A DNA stretch of 31,769 bases. Origin: a virus. The translations under genes and the position numbers were made by a program. The stretch lies in IMG/VR virus record IMGVR_UViG_3300025872_000195, positions 1 to 31,769 of that record. One strand, written 5' to 3'. Positions 25,786 through 31,769 of this stretch are shown here, in pieces; position 1 is the first letter of the stretch, and every line of letters begins with the position of its first letter. A model generated the notes under the pieces. It worked only from the letters and a program-made list of their open reading frames with translations. It made no database searches and was not told where the DNA came from.

Positions 25786-28527
25786 ATGCAGGTATATAAC
25801 GCATTACAGTTAAAAAAGGGAGCTAAAACAGAACAGAACAGGATGGGTAGTATTACCCAACCTCTACAGTTTTTATCTAAGAAAGATAAAGATGAAGAAT
25901 GGGCAGCTTGGAACTTAGACTGGTTAGAATGGAATGGTCTTAAGCAAATCAGAAGAAATGCAAGAAGACTAATGAAAAACTATAAACTTGCAAAAGGAAT
26001 TATTGATAGAACAGATTATATAATTGAAGAGAATAATGAATATAGGGATATAGTAGAAGTATTAACTAGAGAAGAAGCAACAGCTCTAGAATTAAAGTTC
26101 TACCCTATTATTCCAAATGTAATTAATGTATTAGTTGCAGAGTTTGCAAAAAGATCAACCAAACTAACATACCGGGCAATAGATGAGTTCTCATATAATG
26201 AGATGCTAGAAGAAAAGAGACAGATGGTAGAAGAAACTCTTTTAGCAGATGCACAGTTAAAAATTGTTACTGCATTAATAGAGCAAGGGATAGATCCTCA
26301 AGCACCTGAAGTACAAGAACAAGTATCACCAGAAAATCTTAAGACATTACCAGAGATAGAATCTTTCTTTAAGAAAGACTATAGATCTATGATAGAGCAG
26401 TGGGCTTATCATCAACATAAAGTAGATGTTGAAAGATTTAGAATGGATGAGCTAGAGGAAAGAGCCTTTAGAGACATGCTTATTACAGATAGAGAGTTCT
26501 GGCATTTTCACATGATGGAAGATGACTATGAGGTAGAGCTCTGGAATCCAGTAGTTACATTCTATCACAAATCTCCAGATGCAAGATATATATCACAAGG
26601 TAACTGGGTAGGTAAGATAGATATGTTTACTGTATCAGATGTAATAGACAAGTTTGGATACATTATGTCTGAAGAGCAATTAAAAGCACTAGAAGCAATC
26701 TATCCTATTAGATCTGGTGGTTATATAGTTGGTGGATATCAAAATGATGGAACATATTATGACGGTACAAAATCTCATGAATGGAATGTTAATATGCCTT
26801 CTCTTGCATATAGACAGTATACAACTGCAGTTGCAAACTCAATTACAGATGGTGGTGATATTATAAATCAAATACTTTCACAAGGTGAAGATTACTTTGA
26901 TCAAGGTACTGCATATCTATTAAGAGTAACTACAGCATATTGGAAGTCACAAAGAAAAGTTGGTCACCTTACAAAGATTTCAGAAACTGGAGAAGTTACA
27001 AATGAAATCATTACAGAAGACTATGAAGTAACAGATAAACCAATATATGACAATAGATTATTCAAAAACAAAACAAAAGATACTCTTGTACAGGGAGAAC
27101 ATATAGACTGGATTTGGATTAATGAAGTTTGGGGTGGTATAAAAATTGGACCAAACATCCCTTCATTCTGGGGAATGAATAATCCAGGTGGTTTTTCTCC
27201 AATATATATTGGTGTACAAAAGAATAAGATAGGAGCACTTAAGTTCCAATTTAAAGGAGATCAAAGTTTATATGGTTGTAAGTTACCTGTAGAAGGATCA
27301 GTATTCTCAGATAGAAATACTAAGTCTACAGCACTTATAGACTTAATGAAGCCATATCAGATTGGATATAATATTGTAAACAATCAGATAGCAGATATTC
27401 TAGTAGATGAATTAGGTACTATCATCATGTTAGATCAGAATACTTTACCTAAGCACTCTCTTGGAGAAGATTGGGGTAAAGGAAACTATGCTAAAGCATA
27501 TGTAGCAATGAAGAACTTCCAGATGTTACCTTTGGATACATCTATTACAAATACAGAGAATGCATTAAACTTCCAGCATTTTCAAAAACTAGATCTTTCT
27601 CAGACAGAAAGATTAATGTCAAGAATTAGTTTAGCTAATCACTTTAAGCAACAAGCATATGAAGTAATAGGTGTTAATCCACAAAGAATGGGTCAACAAT
27701 TATCTCAAACTACTGCTACCGGAGTAGAACAAGCTTTACAAGCATCATATGCACAAACAGAAGTATTCTTTATTCAGCACTGTGATTATCTAATGCCAAG
27801 AGTTCACCAAATGAGAACTGACTTGGCACAGTATTATAACTCTACAAAACCATCTGCAAGACTTACATATACCACATCTGCAGATGAGAAGGTAAACTTT
27901 GAAGTAAATGGTACAGACCTTCTAATGAGGGATCTAAATATATATTGTTCTACAACTGCTAACCACAGATCTGTATTAGAACAATTAAAACAAATGGCTA
28001 TTCAAAATAATACTACTGGAGCTAGTATCTATGATCTTGGAAGAATAGTTCAATCTGACTCAATTGCTGAACTTAACCATGTTCTTAAAGCATCTGAAGA
28101 TAAACAATCATCTCAGAAACAGCAAGAGCTACAGCAACAACAGCAAATGCAACAACAACAACTGGAGTCTATGCAACAGACTGAGAAGATGAAACTTGAT
28201 GCACAAGCAATGGAAAAAGAAAAAGATAGACAAAGGGATATCTTGGTTGCAGAAATTAAATCAGCAGGTTATGGATCTATGGCAGATGTTAATAAAAATC
28301 AATTATCTGATTATACAGATGCCATGAAAGAGATAAGACAGTCAGAAGCTTATGAACAACAAACTAATCTTCAGATGGAGAAACAGTCTAATGAAAACTT
28401 AAGACAGTCTCAAAAGATGGATATTGAAAGAGAAAAGATATTAGCACAGAAAGAAATCGCTGATAAGCAACTACAAATAGCTAGAGAAAACAAAAATAAA
28501 TATGATAAGAAGAAAGAAAAAGAATAG
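25786..28527 (+). CDS. Portal protein, 913 aa
   Basis: A 913-residue protein directly after TerL. The first 770 residues are the portal core, from RRLMKNYKLAKGIIDRTDYI through helices and YRAIDEFSYNEMLEEKRQMV to ATGVEQALQASYAQTEVFFI. The last 140 residues are a Gln/Glu/Lys-rich coiled coil (KQQELQQQQQMQQQQLESMQ, then more). This long tail is typical for large portals of crAss-like phages. It forms the DNA entry ring, binds TerL outside and the capsid inside. Confidence 0.92.
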   Translation: MQVYNALQLKKGAKTEQNRMGSITQPLQFLSKKDKDEEWAAWNLDWLEWNGLKQIRRNARRLMKNYKLAKGIIDRTDYIIEENNEYRDIVEVLTREEATALELKFYPIIPNVINVLVAEFAKRSTKLTYRAIDEFSYNEMLEEKRQMVEETLLADAQLKIVTALIEQGIDPQAPEVQEQVSPENLKTLPEIESFFKKDYRSMIEQWAYHQHKVDVERFRMDELEERAFRDMLITDREFWHFHMMEDDYEVELWNPVVTFYHKSPDARYISQGNWVGKIDMFTVSDVIDKFGYIMSEEQLKALEAIYPIRSGGYIVGGYQNDGTYYDGTKSHEWNVNMPSLAYRQYTTAVANSITDGGDIINQILSQGEDYFDQGTAYLLRVTTAYWKSQRKVGHLTKISETGEVTNEIITEDYEVTDKPIYDNRLFKNKTKDTLVQGEHIDWIWINEVWGGIKIGPNIPSFWGMNNPGGFSPIYIGVQKNKIGALKFQFKGDQSLYGCKLPVEGSVFSDRNTKSTALIDLMKPYQIGYNIVNNQIADILVDELGTIIMLDQNTLPKHSLGEDWGKGNYAKAYVAMKNFQMLPLDTSITNTENALNFQHFQKLDLSQTERLMSRISLANHFKQQAYEVIGVNPQRMGQQLSQTTATGVEQALQASYAQTEVFFIQHCDYLMPRVHQMRTDLAQYYNSTKPSARLTYTTSADEKVNFEVNGTDLLMRDLNIYCSTTANHRSVLEQLKQMAIQNNTTGASIYDLGRIVQSDSIAELNHVLKASEDKQSSQKQQELQQQQQMQQQQLESMQQTEKMKLDAQAMEKEKDRQRDILVAEIKSAGYGSMADVNKNQLSDYTDAMKEIRQSEAYEQQTNLQMEKQSNENLRQSQKMDIEREKILAQKEIADKQLQIARENKNKYDKKKEKE

Positions 28528-28618
28528 CACTTAGCTATATAGTGCAAAAAATAAATTCTCTTATCATAAATTTTTGAAGTTTATTTCTTATATTAAATTA
28601 TAAACAAAACCAACAAAT

Positions 28619-29866
28619 ATGGAAGAATTAGAAAACAAATCTGACAAAGGTCAGGTACAAGACTCTACAACAGTAGGCAGTGTAGATGTTAATATTGATG
28701 AGATGTTTGGTATGCCGGGAGCAGAAAATGTAATGCTACCAGCAGAAGAAGAAGAAAAACCAAAGTCTGTATTTTCTAAAGAGACTACAGACACCTCGTT
28801 CCTTGACAAGCCTGTTTCTAAAGAAGAAGCAGCAAAGAAAGAAGAAGTTGAAGAAACTATTGCTGAGTTAGATAATCTAATTACTCAGGAAGAAGATGCC
28901 GGCAATAAAGGAAGACCAAAGATTGACAAATCAGGTCTTGCAGATCTTGCAGTTAAAATGATTGAGGAGGGAACTCTTATTCCATTTGATGATGATAAAC
29001 CACTAGAGGAATATACAACAAAGGATTTTAGAGAGTTATTTGAAGCAAACTTTCAAGAAAGAGAGAATGCAATCAGAGAAAATACTCCAAAAGAATTTTT
29101 TAATGCACTTCCTGAAGAACTACAGTATGCAGCAAAGTATGTAGCAGATGGTGGTACAGATCTTAAAGGTCTCTTTAGAACTCTTGCTCAAGTAGAAGAG
29201 ATGAGACAGTTAGATCCAGAGAATGAGTATGACCAAGAAGAAATTGCTAGACAATACTTATATGCTACTCAATTTGGAACTCCAGAAGAAATTGAAGAAG
29301 AAATCAATGACTGGAAAGATATGGATAGACTTAAGCAAAAGGCTAACCAGTTTAAACCAAAATTGGATAGAATGCAAGAAGAGATTGTTGCTAGACAACT
29401 TGCAGAGCAAGAAGTAAAAAAGCAACAGCAAGAAGAAGCTGCAAGAGTTTATACAGACAATGTATATAGTACTCTAGTAAATGGTGAGATTGGAGGAATT
29501 AGATTAGATAAAAAAGTACAGAGCATGTTATACTCTGGATTAGTACAACCTAACTATCCATCTATATCTGGTAAACCTACAAACTTGTTAGGCCACTTAT
29601 TAGAAAAATATCAGTTTGTAGAACCAAGACATGATTTAATTGCAGAAGCACTTTGGTTACTTGCAGATCCAAATGGATACAAGACTAAGATAAAAGAACA
29701 AGGTGGTAAGCAAGCTACAGAAAAAGTAGTAAGACAATTAAAAACTGAGCAATCAAGAAAAATTACTTCTTCTGTAAATGATGATAGAGAATATGATACA
29801 AAAACAAGAACAAGCAAACCAGCACAAAAAACACTCTCAAGAGGAGGATTCTTCAAGAGATTTTAA
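28619..29866 (+). CDS. Putative scaffolding/head assembly protein, 415 aa
   Basis: An acidic, helical protein between portal and capsid genes. The first 130 residues are Glu/Lys-rich and low complexity (EEEEKPKSVFSKETTDTSFL), the middle has coiled coil (DRLKQKANQFKPKLDRMQEE) and the C-terminus is basic (KTRTSKPAQKTLSRGGFFKR). Position and composition are those of a scaffold: acidic outside with a basic capsid-binding tail. A 90-base gap with a weak hairpin precedes it, and an ACCAACAAA leader. Confidence 0.65.
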   Translation: MEELENKSDKGQVQDSTTVGSVDVNIDEMFGMPGAENVMLPAEEEEKPKSVFSKETTDTSFLDKPVSKEEAAKKEEVEETIAELDNLITQEEDAGNKGRPKIDKSGLADLAVKMIEEGTLIPFDDDKPLEEYTTKDFRELFEANFQERENAIRENTPKEFFNALPEELQYAAKYVADGGTDLKGLFRTLAQVEEMRQLDPENEYDQEEIARQYLYATQFGTPEEIEEEINDWKDMDRLKQKANQFKPKLDRMQEEIVARQLAEQEVKKQQQEEAARVYTDNVYSTLVNGEIGGIRLDKKVQSMLYSGLVQPNYPSISGKPTNLLGHLLEKYQFVEPRHDLIAEALWLLADPNGYKTKIKEQGGKQATEKVVRQLKTEQSRKITSSVNDDREYDTKTRTSKPAQKTLSRGGFFKRF

Positions 29867-29894
29867 TTAAGTAACAAATAAAACAAATATAAAA

Positions 29895-31514
29895 ATGGCA
29901 ACTCCAATTTTAAACAATGGGATATTCCTGAGAGATACAGCCTACCAAGCTTCATCGCATGTAGACTCTTATCACTTAGTGAATATGTTAAAAGATGCTG
30001 AACCTATGGATTTAGGTCCAGTAGACCTTTGGGCTATGGCTCAAAAAGTAGAAATGCCCCTTTACCAGCTTTCTAGCTTTGGTGGCAAAAATGTAATTAT
30101 GGTTGATAATGCTCGCGGAGAGTATAAGTGGCAGACTCCTGTCTCTACAGATCTTCCATATGTTATTGAAGATATTGAACCAACCAATACTTTCAAAGGT
30201 ATTGATGGTACAACCTTCAAAATTAAATTAAGCCGTAGAGAGTTTGGTCACGGTGACATTGTTACTTATGACAAGTATAATGGTGTGGAATTGTACATTA
30301 CAGATGAAGATATTCTTCCTGTTGGTGATGCATTCATCTACACAGTTCAACTTGTAAACAATGACAACACTAGATTCTTAGATAATGCTTATTTAGCTAA
30401 TGGAACAAGATTCTTTAGAAAAGGATCTGCAAGAGGTGAGTATGGTGAGAGATTCTCTGACATCATCACACAAGCTGGTTTCCGTGAATACTATAACTTT
30501 GTTGGTGGTGCAGAAGCTCACGTACATTATTCTATCTCTTCAAGAGCAGACTTAATGATCAAAGGTGGTATGAATGCAGATGGTACAGTTCCTGTAACTG
30601 AGATCTGGAGAACATTTGACAAAAATGTTACTGATCCTTCAATCACATCTTTAGAAGATATGGTTAAAGTTATGGGTAAAGATGCTGTTAAAAAAGCATT
30701 TGATAATGGAGATTTGTCTAGAACTTTCTTGACAAACATGGAAGCAGCTCACCTTTCTAAAATTGCAACTGACATTGAGACTTACTTAATGTGGGGACAA
30801 GGAGGTAAAGTTAAGCAAGATGGTCCAGATGATATCAGATTGTCTGTTGGACTTTGGCAACAATTGAACAATGCGTTCAAAAGAGTATACAACAAAAATA
30901 ACTTTACTCTTGACTTATTCCGTGGAGAAATCTATAACTTCTTCAATGGTAAGGTTGAGTTCCAAGGACCAGATCCAAAAAGATCTCTTATTGTACAAAC
31001 TGGTATGGGTGGTATGCGTATGGTTAATGAGGCCATTAAGCAAGAAGCTATCTCTTCAGGTTTGTTAATTCAGGCTGCTGATATTGGTGCTATCACTGGT
31101 AAAGGTATGGACTTGAACTTTGGATTTGCTTATACTTCATATGTAATTCCATTCTTGGCAAATGTTAAGTTTGTTCTTAACCCAGCATTTGACAATGTTC
31201 ATACAAATGATATTGAGAACCCAATCATTGATGGTTTCCCATTATCTTCTTATAGCTTTATCATCTTTGATATCACTGATAACACTAATGACAATATCTA
31301 CTTATTGAAATTGTCTTGGGATAATCAATTGAAGTGGTGGTATCAAAATGGTACTATGGATTACATGGGACGTACCCAAGGATTCCAGTCTTCTGGTCAA
31401 TTCAACGGATACCGTGTAATGATGTCTCAAACAATGCCTGCAATTTGGGTAAAAGACCCAACTAAGGTGTTGAAGATTGTTATGAGAAACCCAGTAACCG
31501 GTGGTTCATTCTAA
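29895..31514 (+). CDS. Major capsid protein (HK97 fold, crAss-like), 539 aa
   Basis: The 539-residue sequence, from MATPILNNGIFLRDTAYQAS to IVMRNPVTGGSF, is recognisable as the crAss-like capsid protein. Markers include GGKNVIMVDNARGEYKWQTP, TGMGGMRMVNEAIKQE and LNPAFDN-x-HTNDIENP. Codons differ from the surrounding genes (more CGT, GGT and AAC), which fits very high expression. It has its own A/C-rich leader and a terminator directly after. The HK97 fold is known for the family; from the sequence alone it is inferred. Confidence 0.95.
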   Translation: MATPILNNGIFLRDTAYQASSHVDSYHLVNMLKDAEPMDLGPVDLWAMAQKVEMPLYQLSSFGGKNVIMVDNARGEYKWQTPVSTDLPYVIEDIEPTNTFKGIDGTTFKIKLSRREFGHGDIVTYDKYNGVELYITDEDILPVGDAFIYTVQLVNNDNTRFLDNAYLANGTRFFRKGSARGEYGERFSDIITQAGFREYYNFVGGAEAHVHYSISSRADLMIKGGMNADGTVPVTEIWRTFDKNVTDPSITSLEDMVKVMGKDAVKKAFDNGDLSRTFLTNMEAAHLSKIATDIETYLMWGQGGKVKQDGPDDIRLSVGLWQQLNNAFKRVYNKNNFTLDLFRGEIYNFFNGKVEFQGPDPKRSLIVQTGMGGMRMVNEAIKQEAISSGLLIQAADIGAITGKGMDLNFGFAYTSYVIPFLANVKFVLNPAFDNVHTNDIENPIIDGFPLSSYSFIIFDITDNTNDNIYLLKLSWDNQLKWWYQNGTMDYMGRTQGFQSSGQFNGYRVMMSQTMPAIWVKDPTKVLKIVMRNPVTGGSF

Positions 31515-31534
31515 TCTATCATATATACAAAAAA

Positions 31535-31563
31535 AGGGAGGGGGTAACTCCTCCCTCTTTTTT
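31535..31563 (+). terminator. Strong intrinsic terminator after the capsid gene
   Basis: AGGGAGG and CCTCCCT pair (7 bp) with an 8-base loop and are followed by C and a run of six T. It lies 20 bases after the stop. Confidence 0.92.
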
Positions 31564-31607
31564 AATTAGTAATTTATTAACCAACAAAAATAAAAACCAA
31601 CAAAAAC

Positions 31608-31769
31608 ATGGAAACAACAGGATTTACAATGGTGGAAGTAGGAGTAGGCAGCATTAAAAAAACATCACTTGCTGTTAGACCTTACTTTGATAAACAAGCA
31701 ACTAATATGGGGCTTGAAGAATATGGGATGAGTCTTTTTGACGGAGTCACTCATAATGAGCAACTTGCA
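31608..31769 (+). CDS. Virion protein candidate, 5' part (54 codons)
   Basis: ATG 31608 opens a frame that continues to the window edge: METTGFTMVEVGVGSIKKTS, then LAVRPYFDKQATNMGLEEYG and onwards. The CCAACAAAAA leader equals that of the capsid and scaffold genes, so it is probably a structural protein of the same late set. It is cut by the window end; no domain can be named. Confidence 0.7.
   Translation, partial: METTGFTMVEVGVGSIKKTSLAVRPYFDKQATNMGLEEYGMSLFDGVTHNEQLA

Noticed and set aside
1-31769. CRISPR array, insertion sequence or integrase with attachment sites
   Set aside because: No regular repeat-spacer pattern, transposase, terminal inverted repeats or integrase gene was seen; the repeats present are promoters, junctions or fibre repeats.

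Overview
The window looks like part of the genome of a tailed phage of Bacteroidota, most probably a crAss-like phage (Crassvirales). The call rests on an AT-rich genome in two divergent gene blocks and a right-hand run of IHF-like protein, cysteine-rich protein, PD-(D/E)XK nuclease, large terminase, portal, assembly protein and HK97-type major capsid protein. It is supported by host-type signals: TATATTTG promoter boxes, A/C-rich leaders in place of Shine-Dalgarno sites, and small proteins of families common in Bacteroidota and their phages. Family names come from recognising the sequences, not from a search.

Layout. From about 12.13 kb down to base 1 every convincing gene is on the minus strand; from 12.45 kb to the end every one is on the plus strand. 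The divergent control region (12128-12451) carries leftward promoter-like repeats, a G tract and A/C-rich direct repeats. The first 2.2 kb of the leftward block (about 12.24 to 10.15 kb) is an array of very small transcription units. Each is preceded by a conserved element (TATACTTCTTTYTACTT on the minus strand, about ten copies) and most end in a short hairpin. They encode peptides of 24-111 residues, several of them membrane proteins, and at least two strongly structured RNAs without convincing reading frames. Next come small exported or membrane proteins, a tRNA-Arg(UCU) with a compensated tertiary-pair change, and hypothetical proteins. A replication/regulation cluster follows: HNH protein, ParB-like protein, SF2 helicase, a ClpS-like N-degron adaptor and a DnaA-C-terminus-like HTH protein. 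The far left has a cassette-like run of small genes sharing junction sequence and C-terminal residues, then the start of a radical SAM enzyme interrupted at its third cluster cysteine by an intein.

The rightward block opens with a tiny lipoprotein related to one in the leftward block, then a probable peptidoglycan-active enzyme, a conserved unknown, a GroES-like co-chaperonin, a DUF3310 protein, a possible Acb2-type (anti-CBASS) protein and a small membrane protein. After a terminator come fibre/adhesin genes: a repeat-rich fibre with a glycine-rich tip, and two proteins sharing an N-terminal anchor. A holin-like protein and small membrane or basic proteins follow, then another terminator. 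The last block is packaging and head: IHF-like protein, nuclease, terminase, portal, putative scaffold and capsid.

Working together: the leftward block probably takes over and rewires the host (early small proteins and RNAs, proteolysis adaptor, replication, regulation). The rightward block builds, packages and releases virions. The main points for follow-up are the mini-transcription-unit array with its structured RNAs, the intein at the radical SAM cluster cysteine, phage ClpS and GroES homologues, and the cassette array with its ten-codon relic.
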